From Betaproteobacteria bacterium (GTDB lineage Bacteria; Pseudomonadota; Gammaproteobacteria; Burkholderiales; SG8-39), in assembly GCA_009693235.1 (NCBI GenBank), contig SHXR01000017.1, forward strand, positions 1-64,000: a stretch of 64,000 nucleotides of DNA. The letters run 5' to 3'. A program made the translations under genes and the position numbers. Shown here in pieces: positions 16,382 to 25,539 of this stretch. The notes beneath the pieces were generated by a model that was not told the DNA's origin, searched no databases, and saw only the letters and a list, made by a program, of their open reading frames with translations. Each line of letters begins with the position of its first letter. The stretch's first letter is position 1.

Positions 16382-17983
16382 CTAGAACGCTGCAACTGCC
16401 CCGTCGCTGCGCGGATCGAAACCGCCTTCGAACGAACCATCGGCATGCCGCACAATGGCGCCTGCGTGTCCCATGGTTTCGTCGAACTCCTTTAACACCT
16501 CGACATCATGTCCGCGGCGGCGCAGTGCATCGATGACGGCCGCTGGGAAGCGCGCTTCGAGCTTGAGCGTGTCGGTGACTTGTCCCCAGGTCCGACCCAG
16601 CAACCAGCGCGGCGCCGTCACAGCGGCCTGGGGTGACATGCCGTAGAGCGCATAGCGGGTGAACACCGCACTTTGCGACTGCGGCTGCCCATCGCCACCC
16701 ATGTTGCCGAATACCATCGTCCGCCCGTCCTTGAAGTGGGCAAGGGCGGGATTCAAGGTGTGGAAAGGTTTGCGACGCGGCATGAGCGCGTTGAGGGCAC
16801 CTGGCTTGAGTGAAAAGCTGCAGCCGCGGTTCTGCCATGTGATCCCGGTTTCGGCCAATACGATGCCCGCCCCAAACTCGTGATAGAGACTCTGGATAAA
16901 ACTCACCGCCCGACCCGCCCCATCGATTACGCCCATCCAGATCGTATCGCCCGGCCCGACGCCCGTTCCCCAGGGGGCAGCTTTGGTGGCATCGATGCGT
17001 GCGGCGAGTTCCTGGATGTGCGTGCGTTCCAGAAACTCGCGGGGATCAACCGTCATATACGCCGGATCGGTGATATAGCGATCCCGAATACGAAATGCGT
17101 GTTTGACCGCCTCAACGGCGAGATGAACATAGTCGGCGCTGCCGGGATCGATGCGGTCGATATGCAGCGCATCGAGAATGCCAAGGATGAGCAGCGACAC
17201 CACGCCCTGCGTCGGCGCGGGCATGTTGTAGAGCGTGCCGACGCTATGTTCAAGCGATAGCGGCACGCGCCACGCCGCTTGGTTGCTTTGCAAATCATCG
17301 AGCGTCACCGGACTGCCGGCCGTGGCGAGGTCTGCGGCAATCGAGTGTGCGAGCTTGCCCGTGTAAAAGCTCGGGATGCCCTCGTTAGCCAGGGCGCGCA
17401 GGGTGGTGCCAAGCCGTGGTTGCCGGAACATTGCACCGGGCGCCGGCACGCTGCCGCCTGGCAGGTACGTTGCGGCGAAGCCGGGCTGTTGCTCGAGGTC
17501 CTGGCGTCTGCTGCGCGTGTTGTTCGATTGGCTGTCAGTGACCGGAACGCCTTGCTCCGCGTAGTAGATTGCATCTGCGAGCAGCCTGGTGAGCGGGATT
17601 TTTCCTCCCAGCGATGTGCGGCTGAATTCCAGCGCCAGGTGCCAGCCGCCGAGCGTGCCCGCCACGGTATTTGCGGCAACGCCGCCGCGAAACGGAATGG
17701 CATCGGTGATGCCGCGCGCCGCATAGTACTCACGCGTTGCGTGTTCGCCGGCCGCGCCGCAGGCATCGATGCCTCTTGGTGCTTGTCCCGGCGCGCTGAG
17801 CAGCCAGAACGAATCGCCGCCGATCGAATTCATATGCGGATAGACCACCGCAATGGTTGCGGCGGCGGCGATTATCGCCTCGACGGCATTACCCCCTTCC
17901 CGGAGGACGGCATGGGCGGATTGCGCAGCGAGGGAATGGGGCGCCACGGCCATGCCGCGGGTGCCACGAGAGGAATTCAGCAT
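16382..17983 (-). CDS. gamma-glutamyltransferase family protein
   Basis: An Ntn-hydrolase-type enzyme predicted to be made as one chain and cut before the Thr of GDTIWMGVID. Supporting segments are GGNAVEAIIAAAATIAVVYPHMNSIGGD, PAPTQGVVSLLILGIL, and the C-terminal GNMGGDGQPQSQ. The usual TTH of glutathione-cleaving enzymes is replaced by TIW, as in a divergent branch of the family, so the substrate may not be glutathione. The ATG at 17983 has AAAGG upstream and gives 533 residues; the track start at 18040 is less likely. There is no clear signal peptide. It is divergent from glnA, and the NtrC-type sites lie between the two, so nitrogen control of both is possible. Confidence 0.85.
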   Translation of the reverse strand: MLNSSRGTRGMAVAPHSLAAQSAHAVLREGGNAVEAIIAAAATIAVVYPHMNSIGGDSFWLLSAPGQAPRGIDACGAAGEHATREYYAARGITDAIPFRGGVAANTVAGTLGGWHLALEFSRTSLGGKIPLTRLLADAIYYAEQGVPVTDSQSNNTRSRRQDLEQQPGFAATYLPGGSVPAPGAMFRQPRLGTTLRALANEGIPSFYTGKLAHSIAADLATAGSPVTLDDLQSNQAAWRVPLSLEHSVGTLYNMPAPTQGVVSLLILGILDALHIDRIDPGSADYVHLAVEAVKHAFRIRDRYITDPAYMTVDPREFLERTHIQELAARIDATKAAPWGTGVGPGDTIWMGVIDGAGRAVSFIQSLYHEFGAGIVLAETGITWQNRGCSFSLKPGALNALMPRRKPFHTLNPALAHFKDGRTMVFGNMGGDGQPQSQSAVFTRYALYGMSPQAAVTAPRWLLGRTWGQVTDTLKLEARFPAAVIDALRRRGHDVEVLKEFDETMGHAGAIVRHADGSFEGGFDPRSDGAVAAF

Positions 17984-18120
17984 GACGCCTTTCAAAGTGA
18001 GGGCCGTCGCAGCCGACGGCAACAGGGTGCACCGCTCCATGCATTACAAGAAACAGCGCCTTGGTCGCGATGATATCCAAGCATTGCGTGTGTCCGGGCG
18101 CCTGGAAGGTCGTCGATGCG

Positions 18121-18137
18121 CGCACTAATGTGGTGCT
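18121..18137. promoter_or_regulatory. NtrC-type binding site 1 upstream of glnA
   Basis: The half-sites GCAC (18122-18125) and GTGC (18133-18136) are separated by 7 bases, exactly as in the NtrC consensus TGCACCATATTGGTGCA. It lies about 100 bases upstream of the sigma-54 promoter. Confidence 0.75.
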
Positions 18138-18151
18138 TTGGTGTGGCAGAA

Positions 18152-18168
18152 TGCACTGATCAGGTGCC
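18152..18168. promoter_or_regulatory. NtrC-type binding site 2 upstream of glnA
   Basis: TGCACTGATCAGGTGCC has GCAC and GTGC half-sites with the 7-base spacer. Its centre is 31 bases from that of site 1, about three helical turns, so two NtrC dimers would sit on the same DNA face and could cooperate. Confidence 0.78.
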
Positions 18169-18233
18169 TTGCCGAGTTTTCTTAGAAATTGCAAAGGCAT
18201 TTTATATCAGAGAGTTATCAGGCTTTATCAGCG

Positions 18234-18249
18234 TGGCATGGATCATGCA
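18234..18249 (+). promoter_or_regulatory. sigma-54 promoter of glnA
   Basis: TGGCATGGATCATGCA matches the -24/-12 consensus TGGCACGNNNNTTGCA at the invariant GG and GC with correct spacing. It lies 95 bases before the glnA start and about 75 bases downstream of the nearer NtrC-type site, the expected arrangement for enhancer-driven control. Confidence 0.82.
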
Positions 18250-18344
18250 CCATTGCGGGCCGCTCCAATGCGGTCGTTGTGGCACACGGACCTGCGCGCA
18301 CCGCGAATCACACCCATTCACATAGAAAAGAAAGGAACCCACCC

Positions 18345-19760
18345 ATGGCGAATTCGGCCGCTGATGTGCTGAAGATGATCAAGGACAAAGAGATCAGGTT
18401 CGTCGACCTGCGATTTACGGACACACGTGGCAAGGAGCAGCACGTTACGGTTCCTTCGCATCAATTTACGCAAGACAAATTTGATAGCGGGCATGCGTTC
18501 GACGGTTCATCGATTGCGGGTTGGAAAGGCATTGAAGCCTCCGACATGCTGCTTTATCCGGCCCCTGAATCGGCACGGCTTGATCCGTTCTCGGACGAAT
18601 CGACCCTCAACATCCAGTGCGACGTCATCGAGCCGTCCACCGGCAAGGGCTACGACCGCGATCCGCGCACCATCGCCAAACGCGCTGAGGCCTATCTCAA
18701 ATCGACCGGTATCGGCGACACCGCCTACTTTGGCCCGGAGCCCGAATTTTTCGTGTTCGACTCGGTGACCTGGAATGTCGACATGTCCGGTTGCTTCGTG
18801 AAGATCGATTCTGAAGAAGCGCCTTGGTCGACCGGCAAGGAATACGACGGCGGCAATATGGCGCACCGCGCGCCGGTGAAGGGCGGTTACTTCCCCGTTC
18901 CGCCGATTGACACGCTGCAGGACATTCGCAATGCGATGGTGATCGCCTTGGAAGAGCAAGGTGTCGAAGTGGAGGTTCATCATCATGAGGTGGCGGCCCC
19001 GGGACAGTGCGAGATCGGCACCAAGTTCGAGACCCTGGTGAAGCGTGCCGACTGGATGCAGATCCTCAAGTACACGGTGCAGATGGTGGCCCATTCCTAC
19101 GGCAAAACGGCCACGTTCATGCCGAAGCCGGTGGTTGGTGACAATGGCTCGGGGATGCATGTGCACCAGTCGGTGTGGAAGGCCGGGCAAAATCTGTTCG
19201 CCGGCAACGGCTATGCGGGTCTGTCGGATTTCGCGCTGTATTACATCGGCGGCATCATCAAACATGCGCGCACGCTGAACGCGATTACCAATCCGGGTAC
19301 GAATTCGTACAAGCGCCTGGTTCCCGGCTTTGAGGCACCGATCAACCTCGCCTACTCGGCACGCAATCGGTCGGCGTCTTGCCGCATCCCCTACGTCTCG
19401 AATCCGAAAGGCCGTCGTGTCGAGGTACGTTTCCCGGATCCAACGGCCAATCCCTATCTCGCATTTGCCGCGATGTTGATGGCTGGGCTGGACGGCGTGC
19501 AAAACAAGATTCATCCGGGCGATCCGATCGACAAGAATCTCTACGAATTGCCGCCTGAGGAAGCCAAACGCGTTCCCACAGTGTGCCATTCCCTCGATAT
19601 GGCGCTTGGTGAGTTGGACCGCAACCGGGAGTTCCTGACGCGTGGTGGGGTCTTTACCAATGACTTCATCGATTCGTATATCGAACTGAAGATGCAGGAA
19701 GTGACCCGCTTTCGCATGACGACCCATCCAGTTGAGTTCGATATGTACTACAGCTCGTAA
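18345..19760 (+). CDS. glnA: glutamine synthetase, type I
   Basis: Makes glutamine from glutamate, ammonia and ATP; a cytoplasmic dodecamer. The 471-residue protein has the [12 protein letters not shown] latch region, the metal-binding [12 protein letters not shown], the [13 protein letters not shown] and glutamate loop, [17 protein letters not shown], and the adenylylation site NLYELPPEE. The track extends it upstream, but the ATG at 18345, with AAAGGAA before it, gives the normal length. The leader holds two NtrC sites and a sigma-54 promoter, and ntrB-ntrC lie downstream. Expression should rise under nitrogen limitation, and activity should be tuned by adenylylation. Confidence 0.98.
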   Translation: MANSAADVLKMIKDKEIRFVDLRFTDTRGKEQHVTVPSHQFTQDKFDSGHAFDGSSIAGWKGIEASDMLLYPAPESARLDPFSDESTLNIQCDVIEPSTGKGYDRDPRTIAKRAEAYLKSTGIGDTAYFGPEPEFFVFDSVTWNVDMSGCFVKIDSEEAPWSTGKEYDGGNMAHRAPVKGGYFPVPPIDTLQDIRNAMVIALEEQGVEVEVHHHEVAAPGQCEIGTKFETLVKRADWMQILKYTVQMVAHSYGKTATFMPKPVVGDNGSGMHVHQSVWKAGQNLFAGNGYAGLSDFALYYIGGIIKHARTLNAITNPGTNSYKRLVPGFEAPINLAYSARNRSASCRIPYVSNPKGRRVEVRFPDPTANPYLAFAAMLMAGLDGVQNKIHPGDPIDKNLYELPPEEAKRVPTVCHSLDMALGELDRNREFLTRGGVFTNDFIDSYIELKMQEVTRFRMTTHPVEFDMYYSS

Positions 19761-19767
19761 TACGACC

Positions 19768-19795
19768 GAGCGGGTGAGCCACCCCTTGCCCGCTC
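19768..19795 (+). terminator. hairpin after glnA
   Basis: GAGCGGG and CCCGCTC form a 7-bp stem 8 bases after the glnA stop, with a 14-base loop and no T run. It may end or attenuate transcription before the ntrBC genes, but it lacks the usual U-tract. Confidence 0.3.
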
Positions 19796-19949
19796 CTCAC
19801 CGATCCCGAGATCCCCTGTGCGCTTAATGCAACCAACAGCGACTTATCACGATGGCGACGGGTTGCGCCGCGGTTCTTGTCACTGGCACGATCGGGCAAA
19901 TGCGACGTGGGCCATCTCGCCAAACGGATGGTCGTTCGGGGACACTATC

Positions 19950-19964
19950 GTGACTTATTGTCAC
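19950..19964. promoter_or_regulatory. small palindrome upstream of the DUF4124 gene
   Basis: GTGAC and GTCAC flank TTATT, 68 bases before the DUF4124 start. It could be an operator for a dimeric regulator. The arms do not fit the NtrC consensus. Confidence 0.25.
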
Positions 19965-20031
19965 TCGTCGATTTGTTCCCGGCATTGCATTGCCCTAAAC
20001 TCCTCCGACCTTCCCGGGAGTACGTGCGGCG

Positions 20032-20517
20032 ATGACTTCGATTCGGATCAGTGCTTTTGCCACCCTTGCCATGTTGGCGGGCGGCGCGTGGTCACAGACG
20101 ACCCAGAATGTCGTGTTTCGTTGTGTCGACGATGCCGGCCGTCCCCAGTACACCAACGTCCGCGCCGACACGGCCGGCCGGCAGTGCCATGTGGTGCAAA
20201 AAGAGGTCACGGTGATCCCGAGTGCAACGCTGGTCAAGCCGCAGCCGGCGCAGACGAGCGAGCGCATGTCCGTCGCGACATCGGCAGGCAGTCCCCTGCG
20301 GGTGGACAAGGAAACCCCAAAAGGGCGCGACAGCAGCCGGCGCAAGATTCTCGAAGACGAACTGGTTCAAAAACAGCAGCTTCTCACGCATGCGAAAAAC
20401 GCCATGGCGCAGCAGGAAAGCGTACGGAACGCCGACGAGCGCAACTACCAGCGGGTGCTCGATCGCCATGCGCGCAACGTCGAAGCGCTGACCAAAGAGA
20501 TCGCCAGCACGCGCTAG
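20032..20517 (+). CDS. DUF4124 domain-containing secreted protein
   Basis: The 161-residue protein has a signal peptide ending near AWSQ, the DUF4124 core VFRCVDDAGRPQYTNVRAD, and a C-terminal coiled-coil-like stretch (KILEDELVQKQQLLTHAKNAM). It is probably periplasmic. Function is unknown. Its place between glnA and ntrB is common in betaproteobacteria, but no link to nitrogen control is established from the sequence. A cysteine pair in the core (FRCV, RQCHV) could form a disulfide. Confidence 0.75.
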   Translation: MTSIRISAFATLAMLAGGAWSQTTQNVVFRCVDDAGRPQYTNVRADTAGRQCHVVQKEVTVIPSATLVKPQPAQTSERMSVATSAGSPLRVDKETPKGRDSSRRKILEDELVQKQQLLTHAKNAMAQQESVRNADERNYQRVLDRHARNVEALTKEIASTR

Positions 20518-20602
20518 CAGCGTGGTTCGGCCCTGATTTCCGGGCCGCGCCGCGCGGGTGGCAGATGTGGCCGCTCGTTCGGTCACTCGCGCGGTGGTCG
20601 GC

Positions 20603-21703
20603 ATGACTCACGACACGTATGCGTGCCTTGATCTGCTCTCCACGGCCATCGTATTGCTCGATGCCGACTTGCGGATTGTCGATATCAATAGTGCCGCCGA
20701 AGACATGTTCTCACTGTCCAGGCGCTCGCTCACCGGCCAGCCCTTATCTCGTCTGGTCACCGCCCACGGCGAACTCGGCATCAAGTTGCGCTATGCAATC
20801 GCGGAAAATCGCGGCTTCCGGCAAGAAAGTATCAGCGTGACAGGCGGCAATGGCCATGGCTCACTCCATGTCGATTGCATGGCCACACCGGCCGATGGCG
20901 AGACGGTCAAGATTGCCCTCGAACTGCGCGCGATGGATCAACAGTTGCGCGTCGAACGCGAGGCGGCGCAGCTCACGCAAAGCCAAGCCAATCGCGAGCT
21001 CATTCGCAACCTTGCGCACGAAATAAAAAATCCCCTTGGCGGATTGCGTGGTTCGGCGCAGCTCCTGGAGCGCGAACTGGATCGGTCCGATCTGCGCGAG
21101 TACACGCAAGTCATCATCAACGAGGCCGATCGCCTGCAACGATTGATGGAGCGCCTGCTCGCTCCGCACCGCATACCGGAACGAAAACCGGTCAATATTC
21201 ACGAGGTCTGCGAGCGTGTGCGAAGCCTCGTGCATGCCGAGTTTCCGCAGGGTATCAACGTGGTGCGGGACTACGACGTCAGCTTGCCTGAAATCATCGG
21301 TGATCGGGAGCAGCTGATTCAAGTCGTTCTCAATATCGTCAAGAACGCCGCACAGGCCATTCTCGGCCAACCGGCGCCTGCGACCCGCCGGGGCAACATC
21401 ATTTTGCGCACCCGGGCGATTCATCAAGTCACGCTTGCCAAGCGCCGGTACCGTCTGGCTTTCGATCTGCAGATTATCGACGACGGCCCGGGCATTCCAG
21501 AGACTATTCGCGATCACATTTTCTATCCGCTGGTGTCGGGGCGCGCCGATGGCCACGGCCTCGGGCTCACGCTCGCGACGAACTTCATTGAGTATCACCG
21601 CGGCGTTATCGAATGCGATAGCCAGCCCGGCCGTACGGCATTTCGGATTTTGCTGCCGATTGGTACCGACGAAACAGCGACGCAACGCGAGGTGGCGGTA
21701 TGA
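20603..21703 (+). CDS. glnL: nitrogen regulation sensor histidine kinase NtrB
   Basis: The 366-residue protein has an N-terminal PAS domain (IVLLDADLRIVDINSAAEDMFSLS), the phosphoacceptor segment RNLAHEIKNPLGGLRGSAQLL, and an ATPase domain with NIVKNAAQAIL, DDGPGIPE and GHGLGLTLATNFIEYHRG. There are no membrane helices, as expected for a cytoplasmic kinase read by PII protein. The ATG at 20603 fits the family start. Its stop overlaps the start of ntrC by four bases (ATGA), so translation is coupled. It phosphorylates NtrC under nitrogen limitation. Confidence 0.95.
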   Translation: MTHDTYACLDLLSTAIVLLDADLRIVDINSAAEDMFSLSRRSLTGQPLSRLVTAHGELGIKLRYAIAENRGFRQESISVTGGNGHGSLHVDCMATPADGETVKIALELRAMDQQLRVEREAAQLTQSQANRELIRNLAHEIKNPLGGLRGSAQLLERELDRSDLREYTQVIINEADRLQRLMERLLAPHRIPERKPVNIHEVCERVRSLVHAEFPQGINVVRDYDVSLPEIIGDREQLIQVVLNIVKNAAQAILGQPAPATRRGNIILRTRAIHQVTLAKRRYRLAFDLQIIDDGPGIPETIRDHIFYPLVSGRADGHGLGLTLATNFIEYHRGVIECDSQPGRTAFRILLPIGTDETATQREVAV

Positions 21704-23106
21704 AACCGGTATGGGTCGTCGATGACGACCGTTCGATCAGGTGGGTATTCGAGAAGGCCCTCGCGCGGGAAGGTATCGCGCATCAGACTTTCGAGGGGGC
21801 GGGGGATGTCATGCGCGCACTGGCGCTCGGATCCCCACAAGTCCTGGTCTCCGACATTCGCATGCCGGGCGCCACCGGGTTTGAGTTGCTCACCACTATC
21901 AAGGAGCGATTTCCCCGCTTGCCGGTCATCATCATGACGGCCTATTCCGACCTCGATTCGGCGGTGCAGGTTTTTCAGGGCGGCGCCTTTGAGTACTTGC
22001 CAAAGCCGTTCGATGTCGACCGCGCCATCGCGTTGATTCGCCGTGCCATGGCCGAGGGATTCGAAGAAACCGAGATACCGGCAATACCGGACGGGCCGGA
22101 AGAGATTCTTGGTCAGGCGCCGGCGATGCAGGATGTGTTTCGCGCCATCGGGCGTCTTGCGCAGTCCAATGCAACGGTGCTCATCACCGGTGAGTCGGGC
22201 ACCGGCAAGGAATTGGTGGCGCGCGCATTGCACCGGCACAGTCCCCGCGCCAATCATTCATTCGTGGCGATCAACACGGCCGCGATGCAAAAAGATCTAC
22301 TCGAGTCCGAACTCTTCGGTCATGAACGAGGGGCCTACACCGGCGCGCAGGCGTTGCGGCGCGGGCGCTTCGAACAGGCCGAGGGCGGCACCTTGTTTCT
22401 CGACGAGATCGGCGACATGTCACCCGATTTGCAGACGCGACTGCTGCGCGTGCTGGCCGATGGGCAATATTATCGCGTCGGCGGCCATGCTCCGTTGCGT
22501 GCGGATGTGCGGGTGATCGCGGCCACGCACCAGGATCTCGAGCAGCGGGTGCGTCGGGGGGAGTTTCGTGAAGATCTCTATCATCGGCTCAATGTGATTC
22601 GCCTCCGACTGCCGTCCTTGCGCGAGCGGCGCGAGGATGTGCCGGCGCTGGCACGCCACTTTCTCGCCAAGAGTGCACGCGAATTGGGCGTGGAGCCAAA
22701 GCGCCTGTCACCCGAGGCGATGCGGTTTCTGGCGGCGTATCGCTTCCCGGGCAACGTCCGGGAACTGGAAAATATGTGCCGTTCGGTGACGGTGATGGCA
22801 CCGGCGCAGTCGGTCGAGATCAATGATCTGCCGGTAGAGATCCAATCGACCTCGACGATGTCCCCGGAAGCGGTATGGACCACGGTGCTGGAAAGTGCCG
22901 TGAATCTCGCGTTGTCGCTTGGCGAACGTGATTTGATGGATCGCATGATGCGCGAATTCGAGGGCGTGCTGATTCGCCGTGCCCTGCAACACACGGCGGG
23001 GCGTCGGATCGAGGCGGCGCAGCTGCTTGGCATTGGGCGCAATACGATCACCCGCAAGATCAACGAACTCGGGCTGGACGCCAAGGCGGAAGACGTCGCG
23101 CAGTAG
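21700..23106 (+). CDS. glnG: nitrogen regulation response regulator NtrC
   Basis: A sigma-54 activator of 468 residues. The receiver domain has the acidic pocket VVDDD and the phosphoacceptor Asp52 in SDIRMPG. The AAA+ domain has Walker [17 protein letters not shown] and the sigma-54 contact loop, written here as GAYTGA rather than GAFTGA. The C-terminus carries a Fis-type helix-turn-helix ([21 protein letters not shown]). It should bind the two sites upstream of glnA. The C-terminal part is as long as usual. Confidence 0.96.
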   Translation: MKPVWVVDDDRSIRWVFEKALAREGIAHQTFEGAGDVMRALALGSPQVLVSDIRMPGATGFELLTTIKERFPRLPVIIMTAYSDLDSAVQVFQGGAFEYLPKPFDVDRAIALIRRAMAEGFEETEIPAIPDGPEEILGQAPAMQDVFRAIGRLAQSNATVLITGESGTGKELVARALHRHSPRANHSFVAINTAAMQKDLLESELFGHERGAYTGAQALRRGRFEQAEGGTLFLDEIGDMSPDLQTRLLRVLADGQYYRVGGHAPLRADVRVIAATHQDLEQRVRRGEFREDLYHRLNVIRLRLPSLRERREDVPALARHFLAKSARELGVEPKRLSPEAMRFLAAYRFPGNVRELENMCRSVTVMAPAQSVEINDLPVEIQSTSTMSPEAVWTTVLESAVNLALSLGERDLMDRMMREFEGVLIRRALQHTAGRRIEAAQLLGIGRNTITRKINELGLDAKAEDVAQ

Positions 23107-23139
23107 CGGCGCGTTCCGGCTCGTTCGGATCGATCGCCG

Positions 23140-23156
23140 CTAGTGTCCTGCGTCAG
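23140..23156. repeat. 17-bp gene-end motif, copy 1
   Basis: CTAGTGTCCTGCGTCAG lies 34 bases after the ntrC stop. Close matches occur at 40864-40880 and 42546-42562, also at gene ends. No known element is recognised. Confidence 0.5.
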
Positions 23157-23199
23157 CCGACGTTCACGGTCTAGAATTGCCATCTAGCCAGAACGAAAG

Positions 23200-24525
23200 A
23201 TGCCCATGTCGATGCGCGCGAAGCTTGCCACCCTAATCGATGAGTCGAAAGATCGATTCCGCATCGATCGCGCCGTCTATTCCGATCCCGATGTGTTCGA
23301 AGCTGAGCTCGACTGCTTTTATGAGGGCAATTGGTTGTATCTCTGCCACGAGAGCCAGATCAAACAGCCGGGCGAATACTTCGCGACGCAAATGGGGCGC
23401 CAGCCGGTCTTTATCGTGCGCCAACAAGATGGCGGTGTTGGCGGGTTTATCAATGCGTGTGCGCATCGGGGTGCAACCTTGGTCCCAACCCAAAACGGCA
23501 AGGTACGCGCGTTCACCTGCCGCTTTCATGGCTGGGTGTTCGCTCTGGATGGCCGCTGCATGAAGATCAAGAATGAAGAGTCGGGCGCCTATGCCAATCC
23601 CGACTGCCGCGCCGAATGGAGCCTTACCCCGATTCCTCGCATCGAGAGTTATCGCGGCTTCGTGTTCGGTAGCCTGCGCGCCGATGTTGCTCCGCTTGGT
23701 GACTATCTCGGGCCGACCCGGCCATGGATTGATCTGATGGTCGATCAATCGCCCGATGGTTTGGAAGTGCTGCCCGGCTCGTCCACCTATGTGGTGCGCG
23801 GCAACTGGAAGATGCAAGCCGAAAATGGTGTCGATGGCTATCACGTCTCGACGGTGCATCGGGTGTTCGCCGCGACGGTGGCAAACCGTGAGGCCAAGCT
23901 CGGCTTATCCGGCATCGAGCGCACCGAGTCCGGGCGCCTCACCGGCAATGTCGCATCCGGCGGCTACGATTTCGGCAATGGGCATATGGCGATCTGGGCG
24001 CAGCACACCGACCCGACCAAGCGGCCGATCTACCTGCAAAAGGAACGATTGGATCGCGAGTTCCCGGTTGCCAAGGTCGATTGGATGATCAATCGTGGCC
24101 GCAACTTGTATCTTTTTCCGAACCTTCTGCTCATGGACAATCCGTCCTCACAGATTCGCACCATTCAACCGGTGAATTGTGATCGCGCTGAAGTAACCGT
24201 TCGCTGCGTCGCGCCGATCGGCGAGAGCAAGGCCGCCCGCACCGCCCGACTGCGAAAGTTTGAGGACTTCTATCTCACCACCGGCATGGCAACTTCAGAC
24301 GACCTGGCCGCGCTCGAAGCCACCCATGTGGGTGGGTATGGCAAAACGGCGCGCTGGAACGACTTCGCGCGCGGCGCCAAGGCCAACATCATGCACGGCG
24401 CCGAGGACAAAGATGCCGCATCGATTGGCTCGGAACCTGCGGCCAGTACTAACAATTGGGACCACGAGATCATGTATCGGGGCTTCTACCGGAATTGGCG
24501 GCAGCGCCTGCTGGAGCGCGCATGA
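23200..24525 (+). CDS. aromatic ring-hydroxylating dioxygenase, large (alpha) subunit, BenA-like
   Basis: The 441-residue Rieske oxygenase subunit has the [2Fe-2S] ligands CAHRG (Cys87, His89) and CRFHGW (Cys107, His110), and the mononuclear iron site in ENGVDGYHVSTVH. The phrase WLYLCHESQI and overall length resemble the benzoate/anthranilate/toluate dioxygenase group. It would add both atoms of oxygen to an aromatic ring, together with the beta subunit whose start overlaps its stop. No reductase gene is nearby, so electrons must come from a protein encoded elsewhere. A start at the second ATG (23206) is also possible. Confidence 0.9.
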   Translation: MPMSMRAKLATLIDESKDRFRIDRAVYSDPDVFEAELDCFYEGNWLYLCHESQIKQPGEYFATQMGRQPVFIVRQQDGGVGGFINACAHRGATLVPTQNGKVRAFTCRFHGWVFALDGRCMKIKNEESGAYANPDCRAEWSLTPIPRIESYRGFVFGSLRADVAPLGDYLGPTRPWIDLMVDQSPDGLEVLPGSSTYVVRGNWKMQAENGVDGYHVSTVHRVFAATVANREAKLGLSGIERTESGRLTGNVASGGYDFGNGHMAIWAQHTDPTKRPIYLQKERLDREFPVAKVDWMINRGRNLYLFPNLLLMDNPSSQIRTIQPVNCDRAEVTVRCVAPIGESKAARTARLRKFEDFYLTTGMATSDDLAALEATHVGGYGKTARWNDFARGAKANIMHGAEDKDAASIGSEPAASTNNWDHEIMYRGFYRNWRQRLLERA

Positions 24526-25016
24526 CGTTCCCGACCATCGACGCTGCGGCCAGCGCCCTCGTCCTGCAAGAAGCCTTGCTGCTGGATGAAAAAAAATGGG
24601 CGGCATGGCTGGGTCTCTACACTGACGACGCGATGTTCTGGGTACCCGCTTGGAAGAGTGAGTTGGAGACGACGAGCGACCCCGATAATGAATTGAATCT
24701 CTTATACCTGCGCGGCCGTGCAGGTCTGGAAGACCGTGTGTTTCGCATCGAGGCGGGCGACTCGTTTGCTTCCGTGCCGCTCGATCGCACCGTTCATGTG
24801 GTGGGCGGCGCGCTGGTCACCGGCGAGTCGAACGGCGAACTCGAGGTCGCGGCCAGTTGGCTCTGTCATGTCTACGGTATTCGCGGCAGCTTTACCCGTG
24901 GTGGGCGCTATGAGTACCGGCTTCGCCAAACCGCTAGCGGCTTCAAGATCGCCCGCAAGAAAATCATCATGATCGACGACAAGTTGGAAGGGCCGGTGGA
25001 TGTCTTTCACGTTTAG
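24522..25016 (+). CDS. aromatic ring-hydroxylating dioxygenase, small (beta) subunit
   Basis: The 164-residue protein has the SnoaL-like cone fold of dioxygenase beta subunits: LLDEKKWAAWLGLYTDDAMFWVPAW near the start and FKIARKKIIMIDD at the end. It has a structural role in the alpha3beta3 enzyme. The ATG at 24522 overlaps the alpha stop by four bases (ATGA), so the two are translationally coupled. Its 3' end faces that of a second beta-subunit gene only 22 bases away. Confidence 0.9.
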   Translation: MTFPTIDAAASALVLQEALLLDEKKWAAWLGLYTDDAMFWVPAWKSELETTSDPDNELNLLYLRGRAGLEDRVFRIEAGDSFASVPLDRTVHVVGGALVTGESNGELEVAASWLCHVYGIRGSFTRGGRYEYRLRQTASGFKIARKKIIMIDDKLEGPVDVFHV

Positions 25017-25038
25017 GTGCACGTGCACATTTCACTTT

Positions 25039-25539
25039 TCACAGACTATATACGTCCAACTTCGCCGGCAAATAATCGTTCAGCAGAATGATCTTCTTTC
25101 GTGCGATCAGCCAAGTCGCTCCGTGCAAGACGAGAGTGTGTTCATAGCGCCCAAAAAAAATCTCGACGGTCTTGTCTTTGGGTGAGAACTGATGGGTGGT
25201 GAAGTTGGCATGCACCTTGATGCATGTCTCGCTTGCGGCGTCGCCAAGCAGAATATTGGTCACCGCATGCTGCGTGCGGGGTAGCACGAACGACGCGACT
25301 GAACGATTGGAGCGAGCGCGCCAGATACGATCTTCCAATCCCGCGCGCTTTGCGTAGTAGATGAGCGAGATCTCGCGGCGCGGGTCCTCGGTTGGGGCAT
25401 GTTCCCCTTTCCAGGCCGGCACCCAGTACTCGCAGTCCTCCGTAAATTGGGCGGTCCACTCGTCCCAGCGCTGCGTGTCGAGATAGAGCGCCTCGCGATA
25501 GAGGACCTCAGTCGCGATTGCAAGCAAGTCCGTGTTCAT
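25039..25539 (-). CDS. second aromatic ring-hydroxylating dioxygenase beta subunit
   Basis: The 166-residue protein is a paralogue of the plus-strand beta subunit. It has YLDTQRWDEWTAQFTEDCEYWVPAW, LIYYAKRAGLEDRIWR and the terminal WLIARKKIILLNDYLPAKLDVYSL. The start ATG at 25539 overlaps the stop of the upstream alpha gene (TGATG). It forms a second oxygenase with that alpha subunit. The two dioxygenase pairs face each other, which suggests separate acquisition or separate control of related enzymes rather than one operon. Confidence 0.88.
   Translation of the reverse strand: MNTDLLAIATEVLYREALYLDTQRWDEWTAQFTEDCEYWVPAWKGEHAPTEDPRREISLIYYAKRAGLEDRIWRARSNRSVASFVLPRTQHAVTNILLGDAASETCIKVHANFTTHQFSPKDKTVEIFFGRYEHTLVLHGATWLIARKKIILLNDYLPAKLDVYSL

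Noticed and set aside
18507-19727. 406-residue minus-strand ORF opposite glnA
   Set aside because: It mirrors the codon structure of glnA, has no ribosome site and no recognisable domains. It is an antisense shadow.
19884-19898. TGGCACGATCGGGCA as a second sigma-54 promoter after glnA
   Set aside because: The spacing between the GG and GC elements is one base short of the strict requirement.
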